Below, in pieces: positions 26,447 through 34,905 of a DNA stretch of 64,000 nucleotides. The stretch lies in assembly GCF_006337165.1 (NCBI RefSeq), contig NZ_CP040896.1, forward strand, positions 1,736,001 to 1,800,000, written 5' to 3'. The stretch is from Hymenobacter jejuensis. GTDB taxonomy: Bacteria > Bacteroidota > Bacteroidia > Cytophagales > Hymenobacteraceae. The notes beneath the pieces were generated by a model, which saw only the letters and a list, made by a program, of their open reading frames with translations, searched no databases and was not told where the DNA came from. Within the stretch, counting starts at the first letter, position 1; the number at the start of each line of letters is the position of its first letter. Both the position numbers and the translations under genes were made by a program.

Positions 26447-26776
26447 ACAAGACTGGTTGTGAGCGAGAAAGAACGTAGGCGATTGTACCGTCTAAGTAAC
26501 TGTACTCCTGCTCCATCGGCAAGGCCCAATGCAACCGATATCTTGAATGAATTACATTATCAACGAATATTCTTTTTCGGATTAAGTTATTTACCTAAAA
26601 AGTACTATAAATCCAGAAAAATATTTAGTAACATATTGCTTTACAGGATGTTAGTAACGAGTTACAGCATAAACAATGCCCTATATTTACAAACCAGAAT
26701 GCAAGCCCAGCCAGTGTAGTCGCTATCTGCTTTTTATAAAAAAAACACTATTTTATATTCGTTTACGACCACCTAT
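26447..26776. other. 330-bp AT-rich intergenic region
   Basis: Unusually AT-rich for this window. It lies upstream of the T9SS protein gene and downstream of a histidine kinase gene, so it should contain the promoter for 25625-26446 on the minus strand. TTAGTAAC occurs twice (around 26618 and 26650). I see no convincing ORF, tRNA or structured RNA. Confidence 0.5.
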
Positions 26777-27862
26777 TTACTCCTTGGGTAGCTCTATGTA
26801 AAATGTCGAGCCGCGGTTTTCGGCGCTTTCAAACCAGATGCGGCCCTGGTGCAGCTCGACGATGGTTTTGATGATGGACATGCCCAAGCCCGTCGACTTT
26901 TCGCCCCGCAGGCCCGGCCGCCGCGCTTTGGTAAACTTTTCAAACAGCACCGATTGAAACTCGGCTGGGATGCCAATGCCGTCGTCCGCAACCGTGACCA
27001 GGATGGCCTTGGGCTGCTCCTCAAGCCGTACGTCGATGTGGCCGCCGTCGGGGGTGAACTTTATCGCGTTGGAAATCAGATTGTTCATCACCTGCATGAA
27101 CTTCATGCTGTCGAGGCCGACGTACACCGGCGCGCCGCACGTGAGCAGCCGAAATTTCTTCGCAATGTTCTGCTCCGACTCCTGGTAGTTGCCAATCAGA
27201 ATCCGGAGCCGCTCGGCCAGATCAACCCGCTCTTTTTTCAGATCGACGTTTACTGAATCCAGGAATTCCTGGTTTACGAAGTCACGGATCAGGTCCACGC
27301 TTTCGCCGCACGTCACGCCGATAATGCGGATCAACTCATTGATAGTGGGGTCGTTATACTGTACCATCTTTTCTTCGAGCCGCGTCGCCAGGCCTTGCAT
27401 AAAGCTGAGGGGCCCGGCCAAGTCATGCGACAGAATTTCCAGGGTGGAATTCTTTTTCATGTTGTAGCGATGGGCATTTTCCATGTACTCTTTGTAGCCC
27501 GTAATGTCGTGCAGAAACCCTGTCAGCAGCACTTGGCCGGGCGTTTCTTCGGTGCGATGGGCCGTCACGCACAGCCACTGCACCGAGGCATCGTCGCGCT
27601 GAAGCCGAAATTCAATGCCTTCCATCAGTTCTTCGCCCTTCAGGAGCTGCTTGTAGCAACCTCTCAGATAGAGAAAGTCGTCGGGGTGCAGGCTGGCGAT
27701 CAGTTCCGGCAAGTCTTCTTCGATGCGGCCGCGCCGGCAGCGCAGCACTTTCTCGTAGGCCTCGTTGAGGTACAGCATCTGCTTGGCAGTGAGGCTGTAC
27801 ACGAAAAAAACTTGGTTGGTCTTCTCGGCCAGGCGCTGAAAATGCGGAACAGAACTGAACAT
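26777..27862 (-). CDS. PAS-type sensor histidine kinase, paralogue A
   Basis: 361 residues, cytosolic. An N-terminal PAS-like domain (about 10-125, ending LLTGFLHDITGYKEY) is followed by the phosphoacceptor region with His146 (ILSHDLAGPLSF). The ATPase domain has an N-box (NNLISNAIKF, Asn261), G1 (DDGIGIP, 293-299), F-box (FEKF) and G2 (GLGMSI). No response regulator is adjacent, so it is an orphan. Its paralogue is at 33511-34605; the DNA encoding the C-terminal G2 region is about 96% identical between the two, far more than the rest. Confidence 0.92.
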   Translation of the reverse strand: MFSSVPHFQRLAEKTNQVFFVYSLTAKQMLYLNEAYEKVLRCRRGRIEEDLPELIASLHPDDFLYLRGCYKQLLKGEELMEGIEFRLQRDDASVQWLCVTAHRTEETPGQVLLTGFLHDITGYKEYMENAHRYNMKKNSTLEILSHDLAGPLSFMQGLATRLEEKMVQYNDPTINELIRIIGVTCGESVDLIRDFVNQEFLDSVNVDLKKERVDLAERLRILIGNYQESEQNIAKKFRLLTCGAPVYVGLDSMKFMQVMNNLISNAIKFTPDGGHIDVRLEEQPKAILVTVADDGIGIPAEFQSVLFEKFTKARRPGLRGEKSTGLGMSIIKTIVELHQGRIWFESAENRGSTFYIELPKE

Positions 27863-28036
27863 AGGGATAATACCTTGAAAATCAACTGACTATACAACAA
27901 ATCACGTGAGGATCTTCCCTACTACGGCTGTGCTTGGCAAAAGGTAGCATAGTTCACAGGCAAGGCCGGATAAAAAAATCCTCTCACCTTCGTTTTGGCT
28001 GCAACTGCCCTATTTTACCGCCCTTACGCTTCTTTT

Positions 28037-28675
28037 ATGCAGAACACCGACTGGCTTTCCGTTGCCCAACGCCTGCAATCGCTGGCGCAGGCGGGCCTTG
28101 CTTACAGCCACAACCTTTACGACACCGAGCGCTACGAAGAGTTGCGGGCTCTGAGCGTGGAGATCATGGCCCGGCTCACCGACGAGCCCGTCGAAAAGCT
28201 CACGGCCTTATTTGCCTCCGAGACCGGCTACCAGACGCCCAAGGTCGATGTGCGCGCCGTGCTGTTTCGGGGCACCGATGAAATTCTGATGGTGCAGGAG
28301 AAGATCGACGGCGACCGCTGGACGCTGCCCGGCGGCTGGGCCGACATTGGCTATTCGCCTTCTGAAACCGCTGTGAAGGAAGCCTACGAAGAAACCGGCC
28401 TACATACCCAAGCCGTGCGCCTGCTGGCCCTCTTCGACAAACGCCTGCATCCGCACCCCAAACCCGAGCCGTGGTACATCTACAAGTGCTTCATCCTTTG
28501 CCACATAACCGGCGGCGAAGTGCTCGCCAATACCGCCGAAACCTCCGGCTGCCGGTGGGTGCACGAAAGCGAAATCACGGCCTTGCCGCTGTCCGTCGAC
28601 CGCGTTACGGTCTCGCAGCTGCGCACCCTGTTTGAGTTTGCCCGCCAGCCCGAAAAGCCCACGCTGTGCGATTAA
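28037..28675 (+). CDS. Nudix hydrolase with N-terminal NUDIX_N-type helical domain
   Basis: 212 residues. Residues 1-60 form a helical region typical of the ADP-ribose/nucleotide-sugar pyrophosphatase-like group (WLSVAQRLQSLAQAGLAY). The Nudix box covers about 100-122: GWADIGYSPSETAVKEAYEE then TG. The first box glutamate is replaced by Tyr106 and the REUXEE arginine by Lys, though the EAYEETG core is intact. The ATG at 28037 (MQNTDWL) is the likelier start; an upstream frame to 27995 adds 14 residues. Substrate unknown, nucleoside diphosphate derivatives expected. Confidence 0.88.
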   Translation: MQNTDWLSVAQRLQSLAQAGLAYSHNLYDTERYEELRALSVEIMARLTDEPVEKLTALFASETGYQTPKVDVRAVLFRGTDEILMVQEKIDGDRWTLPGGWADIGYSPSETAVKEAYEETGLHTQAVRLLALFDKRLHPHPKPEPWYIYKCFILCHITGGEVLANTAETSGCRWVHESEITALPLSVDRVTVSQLRTLFEFARQPEKPTLCD

Positions 28676-28738
28676 GCCCGGATTTAAATACCTAATAAAT
28701 ATATGATTATCAATTAGTTATAACAACAAGGAAAAAGT

Positions 28739-28796
28739 CCAGAACTTCGCTCTGGCAAAGGCTGGCTGCGTCGCGCAACGTCGGCCAGTTTTTTGC
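28739..28796 (+). terminator. Probable terminator after the Nudix gene
   Basis: Two small hairpins (CCAGA/TCTGG at 28739-28755 and CTGGC/GCCAG ending near 28788) followed by TTTTTT. Less regular than the other terminators. Confidence 0.5.
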
Positions 28797-28845
28797 ATCC
28801 TATTCTGCATGCTGTTACCCACCTTCTCTCTCCTTTTTTAAGTTT

Positions 28846-30645
28846 ATGAAATCACTTGTTAGCCTTGGCTTGTTGGCCGGCTTACTGACGGCGGCTGCGC
28901 CCACTCAAGCGCAAAAGGCCATGACCTACACCGTGGACATCGACCCTGCGGTGTCTACCAACGAATTTCGGGTCAAGCTGGAGCTGCCCAAGCTCAAGAA
29001 AGACCAGAACATCTACCAGTTTGCGGCTACCGCGCCGGGCACATATCAGGTCATGGACATTGGCCGCTTCGTGAGCAAGTTTGAGGCGTTTGACAAAAAA
29101 GGCAAGCCCTTGGAAGTTAAGCAGTTGTCGACCAATCAGTGGCAGCTCGCCAAGCCCGACAAAACGCACGAAATCCGTTACACCATCGCCGAGACCTGGG
29201 ATTCGCCCATCAAAGAGCACCGCGTGTATCTGATGTGCGGCTCGTCGTTGGAGCAGGATCACGCCCTGCTCAATGGCCAGTGCCTCTACGGCTACGTGAA
29301 AGGTTTTCAGGATAAACCCCTGCGCATCAAGCTGAACTACCCGAAAGATTGGAAAATCGGGACGCCGCTCACCGCCGATGCCCAAGGCTACTACAACGCC
29401 AAAAGCTACGACCAAGCCGTCGATTCGCCGATGTTGCTGGGCCGCCTCACGGAAGCCAGCACCAAGCTCGGCGACGCCGAAGTAGCCCTGTATAGCTACT
29501 CCAAAACGGACCTGATCAAGGCCGAGCCGCTGTTGCAAAACATGCAGCAGATGCTGCAAGCGGCCCAAAAGTTTTTGGTACAGCTGCCCGTCAAGCGCTA
29601 CACGTTCCTCTACCATTTCGAAGACCGCAACGCCGGTGCTTGGGAGCACTCCTACAGTTCGGAATACGTGGTGAACGAGTCGCCGCTGACGCCCGAAAAA
29701 GCTGCCAGCATCACCAGCACCGCGGCCCACGAGTTTTTTCACGTGGTAACGCCGCTAAACATCCACTCCGAAATCATCGAGCACTTCAACTTCGTGCAAC
29801 CTACTGGCTCTGAGCACCTTTGGTTGTACGAAGGCACGACCGAGTGGGCTTCGGATATGATGCAGCTCCGTGGTGGCCTCATGTCGCTGGACGAATACCT
29901 CGCCCAGATGAGCAGCAAAGTCGCCTACGACCATTTGCAGGCCGACACCACGTATTCGCTTAGCAAGCTGGGCCTCAACTCGTTCTCCGACGAAGGCCAG
30001 AAACAGTACGGCAACATCTACCAGCGCGGTGCCCTCACGGCCGCCCTGCTCGACCTGCGGCTGCTGGAGCTTTCGGGCGGCAAGCGCGGCCTGCGCGAAG
30101 TCGTTCTGGAACTGACCAAGAAATACGGTCCTAATAAGCCCTTCAGCGAGAAAACGTTCTTCCAGGAACTAACTCAAATGACGTATCCGGAGATCGGCGA
30201 TTTCCTCAAGCGCTACATCCAGAATGCCGAGCCCCTGCCCCTGGCCGAGTATTTTGGAAAAGTCGGGATTCAGTATACGCCGGTGCTGCACACGGGCCGT
30301 AAATTGGCTACGCTGGGCACAGGCTTTATGCCTCGCGACGGCCAACTGACGTTCACGCAGGTAGGCGCGCCCCTCAAAGCCAGCGGCATCTCCGACGGCG
30401 ACCAACTCGTTGCGTATCAGGGCAATGCCGTAACGCTGAACAACGCCATGCAGACGTTGGGCCAGGTGAAAGCCAGCAAGCCCGGCCAGGAAGTAGAACT
30501 GACCATTCGCCACGACAGCGCCGAAAAGAAGATCCGCTACCACTTGCAAGAGCAAGACGAGGTGAAGCGCTACAGCTTTACCCCAATGCCCAACGCCACG
30601 CCGGCACAACTGGCGCTGCGCAAAGCCTGGATGACTAATCTGTAA
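28846..30645 (+). CDS. M61 family metallopeptidase with PDZ domain
   Basis: 599 residues with a signal peptide (MKSLVSLGLLAGLLTAAAPT). The M61 (glycyl aminopeptidase) pattern is clear: N-terminal beta domain, catalytic HEFFH (His295, Glu296, His299) in STAAHEFFHVVTPLNIHS, and the third zinc ligand Glu329 in LYEGTTEW. A C-terminal PDZ-like segment (about 490-575: ISDGDQLVAYQGNAV) ends the protein. Probably periplasmic peptide degradation. Start ATG at 28846. A very strong hairpin follows the stop. Confidence 0.95.
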   Translation: MKSLVSLGLLAGLLTAAAPTQAQKAMTYTVDIDPAVSTNEFRVKLELPKLKKDQNIYQFAATAPGTYQVMDIGRFVSKFEAFDKKGKPLEVKQLSTNQWQLAKPDKTHEIRYTIAETWDSPIKEHRVYLMCGSSLEQDHALLNGQCLYGYVKGFQDKPLRIKLNYPKDWKIGTPLTADAQGYYNAKSYDQAVDSPMLLGRLTEASTKLGDAEVALYSYSKTDLIKAEPLLQNMQQMLQAAQKFLVQLPVKRYTFLYHFEDRNAGAWEHSYSSEYVVNESPLTPEKAASITSTAAHEFFHVVTPLNIHSEIIEHFNFVQPTGSEHLWLYEGTTEWASDMMQLRGGLMSLDEYLAQMSSKVAYDHLQADTTYSLSKLGLNSFSDEGQKQYGNIYQRGALTAALLDLRLLELSGGKRGLREVVLELTKKYGPNKPFSEKTFFQELTQMTYPEIGDFLKRYIQNAEPLPLAEYFGKVGIQYTPVLHTGRKLATLGTGFMPRDGQLTFTQVGAPLKASGISDGDQLVAYQGNAVTLNNAMQTLGQVKASKPGQEVELTIRHDSAEKKIRYHLQEQDEVKRYSFTPMPNATPAQLALRKAWMTNL

Positions 30646-30648
30646 CTG

Positions 30649-30716
30649 ATTCAAAGCTAAAAAAACTAGCTCCCCTCCTTTTTTAAGGAGGGGAGCTAGT
30701 TTTTTTAGCTTTGAAT
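30649..30716. terminator. Bidirectional terminator with 32-bp perfect arms
   Basis: Arms 30649-30680 and 30685-30716 pair perfectly around a TTTT loop; the stem contains A/T tracts at both ends, so each strand has a 3' U run. It separates the convergent M61 and trehalase genes. Exceptionally long for a bacterial terminator. Confidence 0.9.
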
Positions 30717-30745
30717 TATTAATAATTAAGGTATTGAGTTAGCAG

Positions 30746-32308
30746 CTACTCTACTTTGTACTGGTCCATCATCTTGAGTAGCACGCCATTGGTCCAGCCG
30801 AAGCCATCCTGAAGCGGATATTCGCCGCCGCCGGCTTTCAAGTGGGTATCCAGCACATTGTATTTCTCCATCAGCTTGCCCGTTTGCTGGAACACACTGA
30901 CGTTCAAGTCGATCCAGCGGGTGGCAACGGTGCGGGCTAGCTCGCGCTGGTTGTAGTGCTCCAGGCCATCGACGGCCATCCATTGCAACGGAGCCCACGC
31001 GTTGGGGGCGTCCCATTGCTGCCCGCTGGTGTTGGCCGTCGTGACCAAGCCGCCGGGCTTCAGGAAGTTGGCCTTCATGTACGTAGCGGCCCGCGTGGCC
31101 TGCGTGGGCGTGGCAATTTCGAAGCTTAGTGGGTACGCCCCGGCCAGCGAGTAGACAGGCGAACGCTGTTTCAACTTGAGGTTGTAATCGACGAACCAGC
31201 CGACTTTCTCATCCCAGCAGTAAGCCAGAATGGCCTTCTTGCGCTGTTGAGCACGACTCTGGAAAACCTTGACTTGCTGTGCGTTGCCCTGAATCTGGTA
31301 AGTCTTGGCAATCGTATTTTCCAGGGCGTAAAGCAGGCAATTCAAGTCGACGGGCACAATGGACGTCGTTTGAATGGTGCCCAGCTTGCCGGAAGGGCCC
31401 ATCCAACGGGTGCTGAAATCCCAACCGGAAGCAGCAGCGGCGCGCACGTTGCGATAGAATTCGGCGGGCGGCTGCGGGCTCGACTTAGCATTGGTCACGT
31501 CGTCGGCATACGACTCTTCGCGGGGTTGGTCGCTGGTATCCCAATACCGATTCAGGACTTCGCCGCCAGGCATGCGCACCGCGCGAAGGCGCATGCCGCC
31601 GGGGGCTAAGGAGTCGGCGCCGGCCATCCAGTACGCGTATTCTTTCAGCAATTGTGGCTGGTAGCGCAGCAGCGTTTTTTCGCCTTCGTCCTGCGCCAAC
31701 AGGTTGACCATGAGGGCGAAAAACGGCGGCTGCGAACGCGTGAGGTAGTACGTGCGGTTGCCATTCGGGATAAAGCCCAGCTTATCAATGAGGTAAGCGA
31801 AATTATCGACCATGTTGCGGATGACCGGCGTCCGCTTGCTTTCCTTCAAGCCCAACATCGTGAAGTACGAATCCCAGTAGTACACTTCCCGAAACCGGCC
31901 GCCGGGCACAATGTAGGGGTGCGGCAGCGGCAGCAACGACGAGTAGCGCAGGGCGGCGGTATCGTCCTGGCGGCGCTGCAACACGGTCCAGAGTGTGTCG
32001 ACGTGCCGACGGATGCCACCAGTTATATTACTCTTATACTGACCGTTAGCGGCGGCCGGTGCTGTAAAATAAGCCTGCACAAACTGCCGCAGGTCGAAAT
32101 CCGGCTTGCCTTTTTGCTCGGCATAGGCTTTCATAATCTGCGCCGGGCTTTGCTTAGGCAGGGCATCCACAAACGTTTTGTTGTCGGGGTAGACGTGCGT
32201 CAGCTGCACCGCTTCAAACAAGCCCGGATACAGCTGCCGGGGCGAAGGACGCTGGGCCTGCGCCGCCAGCGCTAGGCAAGTCAGGAAATAAACCAGTATT
32301 CTTTTCAT
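30746..32308 (-). CDS. treA: Trehalase (GH37), exported
   Basis: 520 residues with a signal peptide (MKRILVYFLTCLALAAQAQ). Both GH37 signatures are present: PGGRFREVYYWDSYFT at 135-150 and QWDAPNAWAP at 431-440. The catalytic acid Asp297 (SGWDFSTRW) and a Glu in GGGEYPLQDG near residue 496 fit the family. It hydrolyses trehalose to two glucose units, probably in the periplasm. It is followed downstream on the same strand only by the bidirectional hairpin; no sugar transporter gene is adjacent. Confidence 0.95.
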   Translation of the reverse strand: MKRILVYFLTCLALAAQAQRPSPRQLYPGLFEAVQLTHVYPDNKTFVDALPKQSPAQIMKAYAEQKGKPDFDLRQFVQAYFTAPAAANGQYKSNITGGIRRHVDTLWTVLQRRQDDTAALRYSSLLPLPHPYIVPGGRFREVYYWDSYFTMLGLKESKRTPVIRNMVDNFAYLIDKLGFIPNGNRTYYLTRSQPPFFALMVNLLAQDEGEKTLLRYQPQLLKEYAYWMAGADSLAPGGMRLRAVRMPGGEVLNRYWDTSDQPREESYADDVTNAKSSPQPPAEFYRNVRAAAASGWDFSTRWMGPSGKLGTIQTTSIVPVDLNCLLYALENTIAKTYQIQGNAQQVKVFQSRAQQRKKAILAYCWDEKVGWFVDYNLKLKQRSPVYSLAGAYPLSFEIATPTQATRAATYMKANFLKPGGLVTTANTSGQQWDAPNAWAPLQWMAVDGLEHYNQRELARTVATRWIDLNVSVFQQTGKLMEKYNVLDTHLKAGGGEYPLQDGFGWTNGVLLKMMDQYKVE

Positions 32309-32369
32309 TCGGGGTGGGCTTACGGGGTGATCGACAACCTACAAAAGGCAGGACAGAGGAGGGCAAAAT

Positions 32370-33326
32370 TTACGAATTCTCTGACTTAGCTTCGTCAACG
32401 GTCAGAAAAGCAGGCTGGATGAACACGTGCTTGATCTCCGGGTGTTGGGTCCGGATGGCAGCTTGCAGGCGATTGACGGCCTCGGTGACTTGCGTAGCCG
32501 AGTACTCGGGGTGAAACGCGACCTCAAGCACCACCAACAACTCCTGCGGGCCAAGGTAGGAAGTCATGGGGTCGGCGGCCGAAACCACGGCTTCATCGGC
32601 ACGAGCAAGGGCGGCGACCTGCGCGCGGAGGGCAGGCTCGGCGGGTTCGCCCAGCAGCAGGCTTTTGCTTTCGCGAATGAGCAACACCGCTATCACAATC
32701 AGAATCAGGCCGATAACTATGGAGGCAATGCCATCCAGGGCGGTGTTGTGCAGGAGATGGCTCAGCAGCACCCCCAGAAAAGCAACGATGAGGCCGAGCA
32801 GGTCGGCGGCATCTTCGAAGAGCACTACGAAGGTGGAGGGGTCCTTGCTGCGCCGAAAGGCCGACCAGAACGAGCGGTCGCCGCGCTGGGCATTGAAGGT
32901 GCGCAGGGCCAGCAGAAACGACGAGCCATCGAACAGAAAAGCCAAGCCCAGTACCACGTAATTCCAGGTGGGGTCGGTGAGGGGCGAAGGATGCCGCAGG
33001 TGTTCAATCCCTTCGTACAGGGAAATGCCGCCGCCAATGGAAAAAATCAGGATGGAGACAATGAACGACCAGAAGTACAGCTCGCGCCCGTACCCAAAAG
33101 GGCGGTGGTCGTTGGCAGGGCGCTGGCTTTTGTTCAGGCCCAGCAGCAGCAGCCACTCGTTGGCCGTATCTACCACCGAATGTATGCCTTCCGAGAGCAT
33201 TGCCGAGCTACCCGTGGCGGCGGCGGCCACAAATTTGATGATCGCAATGGCCAGATTGGCGGCCAGCGCTCCGTAAATAGCGATGCGGGAGGACGGAGCA
33301 GCGGGCGTATCGGGCGGAGTAGCCAA
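32370..33326 (-). CDS. Cation diffusion facilitator (CDF) family metal transporter
   Basis: 318 residues if the TTG at 33326 (ATPPDTPAAPSSRIAIYG) is the start; the frame continues to a TTG at 33443, and I cannot decide from sequence alone. The CDF topology is clear: helices beginning AIYGALAANLAIAIIKFV, a metal-site helix MLSEGIHSVVDTANEW, HPFGYGRELYFWSF, a second site VVLFEDAADLLGLIVAF, and a cytoplasmic C-terminal domain from about residue 240. It exports divalent cations such as zinc or iron in exchange for protons. The specific metal is not readable. Confidence 0.9.
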   Translation of the reverse strand: MATPPDTPAAPSSRIAIYGALAANLAIAIIKFVAAAATGSSAMLSEGIHSVVDTANEWLLLLGLNKSQRPANDHRPFGYGRELYFWSFIVSILIFSIGGGISLYEGIEHLRHPSPLTDPTWNYVVLGLAFLFDGSSFLLALRTFNAQRGDRSFWSAFRRSKDPSTFVVLFEDAADLLGLIVAFLGVLLSHLLHNTALDGIASIVIGLILIVIAVLLIRESKSLLLGEPAEPALRAQVAALARADEAVVSAADPMTSYLGPQELLVVLEVAFHPEYSATQVTEAVNRLQAAIRTQHPEIKHVFIQPAFLTVDEAKSENS

Positions 33327-33509
33327 GGGAAGCGGGGATAAAGCCAACTGCCGACGCCGGTCCGTCGGACCAAAACACCACGTCGCAAGCCGGAGAGTAA
33401 GAAGATTGTATCTTGATGTAGCTAGTACGGCGCCACGGGCCAACGGACTTACCCGCCCCGCGAATATTACTCAAGCCGCTTGCCGACTACACACATTAAT
33501 CAATTGTAA

Positions 33510-33521
33510 ATCAATTACTTA
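33510..33521 (+). repeat. ATCAANNACTTA motif at the end of histidine kinase B
   Basis: Exact ATCAATTACTTA overlapping the stop codon of the minus-strand kinase gene. A related TAATCAATTG lies just upstream. Confidence 0.55.
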
Positions 33522-34605
33522 CATTGATCGGCAATTTGATATAAAACGTTGTGCCGCGGTTTTCGGCGCTTTCAAACCAGATGCGGCCTTGGTGCAGCTC
33601 GACGATGGTTTTGATGATGGACATGCCCAGCCCCGTCGATTTTTCGCCCCGCAGGCCCGGCCGCCGCGCTTTGGTGAACTTTTCAAACAACACGGGCTGG
33701 TACTTCGGCGGAATCCCGACGCCGTTGTCCGACACGGTTACGAGGACGTGTTCCTGATCGGTCTGGGCCACGCTCAATTCGATGCGACCACCATTGGGCG
33801 TAAACTTTATCGAATTTGAAATCAGGTTGTTGATGGCCTGCATGAACTTGTTGTTGTCCAGCTCCAGATAAATCGGGTCGGCCGGCGCCCGAAACTCGAA
33901 GTGCTTGGCGATGTTCTGTTCCGATTTCTGGTATTCCTCCAGCACCGCCCGCAACGACTCGACCAAGTCGGTGCGCTCGCGGCGCAGCTCCACGTTGGCC
34001 GACTCCATAAACTCGTTGTCGACGAAATCCTGAATAAGGTTGACGCTGTCGCGGCAGGTCACCTGAATGATGCGCAACAACTCGTTTAGGTGGCTGTCGT
34101 GCAGAACCTCCGCTTTTTCGCTGGCGTATTCGGCCAGCTGCTGTACCAAGTTAAACGGGCCAGCCAAGTCATGCGACAGGATTTCCAGGGTGGCGTTTTT
34201 CTTAGCGTTGAAGTTGTCGGCGTTGTCGATGTACTGGCGGGTTTTGGTAATGTCCTGAATATGCCCCGCTATAAACTTCTTATTGTCAGGAACTTGCACC
34301 AGATCGGCCGTAACACACAGCCACTGCGTTGTGTCGTCGGGGCCTTGCAGCCGCAATTCGGCATCTTCTACCAGTTCGCCGGCCACGACTTGGGCAAACA
34401 AACTGGCGGCGTATTCCTGATCGTCGGGATGCAGCCGGGCCAGCAGATCGGGCAGTTCCTCGTTTACGCGTTCGACCTTACCGCCCAACAGGCGCTCGTA
34501 GGCCGCGCTCACGTACTGCACCTGCCGGGCCTGTAGCTCGTAGGCAAAATACAGCAGATGACCGCGCTCGGCCAAGGGCTGGAACAAAGCCGCAAAATCA
34601 AGCAT
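33511..34605 (-). CDS. PAS-type sensor histidine kinase, paralogue B
   Basis: 364 residues with the same architecture as 26777-27862: PAS-like domain (about 10-120, ending FIAGHIQDITKTR), His145 in ILSHDLAGPF, N-box NNLISNSIKF, G1 SDNGVGIP, FEKF and GLGMSI. The C-terminal motif KARRPGLRGEKSTGLGMSII is identical in both. No transmembrane helix and no adjacent response regulator. The two kinases are on the same strand about 6 kb apart with unrelated genes between. Signal unknown. Confidence 0.92.
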   Translation of the reverse strand: MLDFAALFQPLAERGHLLYFAYELQARQVQYVSAAYERLLGGKVERVNEELPDLLARLHPDDQEYAASLFAQVVAGELVEDAELRLQGPDDTTQWLCVTADLVQVPDNKKFIAGHIQDITKTRQYIDNADNFNAKKNATLEILSHDLAGPFNLVQQLAEYASEKAEVLHDSHLNELLRIIQVTCRDSVNLIQDFVDNEFMESANVELRRERTDLVESLRAVLEEYQKSEQNIAKHFEFRAPADPIYLELDNNKFMQAINNLISNSIKFTPNGGRIELSVAQTDQEHVLVTVSDNGVGIPPKYQPVLFEKFTKARRPGLRGEKSTGLGMSIIKTIVELHQGRIWFESAENRGTTFYIKLPINVSN

Positions 34606-34905
34606 AGGACAAAGTATAATTGCTCTTGCGAATACGGTAGTTCTTGGCAGCCGTTTCAGAGACGTGCGCGCTCAAACATAAGTATCTAATTATTAATTGA
34701 TTAGCTATTTACTCGTTTTTCTACTCGGCGACTCCACAAGTAACTTTCAGCTGGCTTTTTGCGTGGCAGCCCGGCAACTTCGCAACTCTCTGCCAGCGGC
34801 CTGCACCATCGGAGGCGTTTGCTGCGTAGAGGGTTGCGGCGCCGCGCTGCACCGAAGCCGCTGGCCGCCGTTGCTGCGCTTTACTTCACTTATTTACCTG
34901 TTGCC

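Noticed and set aside
26777..34605. The two kinases as a phosphorelay operon
   Set aside because: Unrelated genes (Nudix, M61, trehalase, CDF) on both strands separate them, and no receiver gene is nearby.
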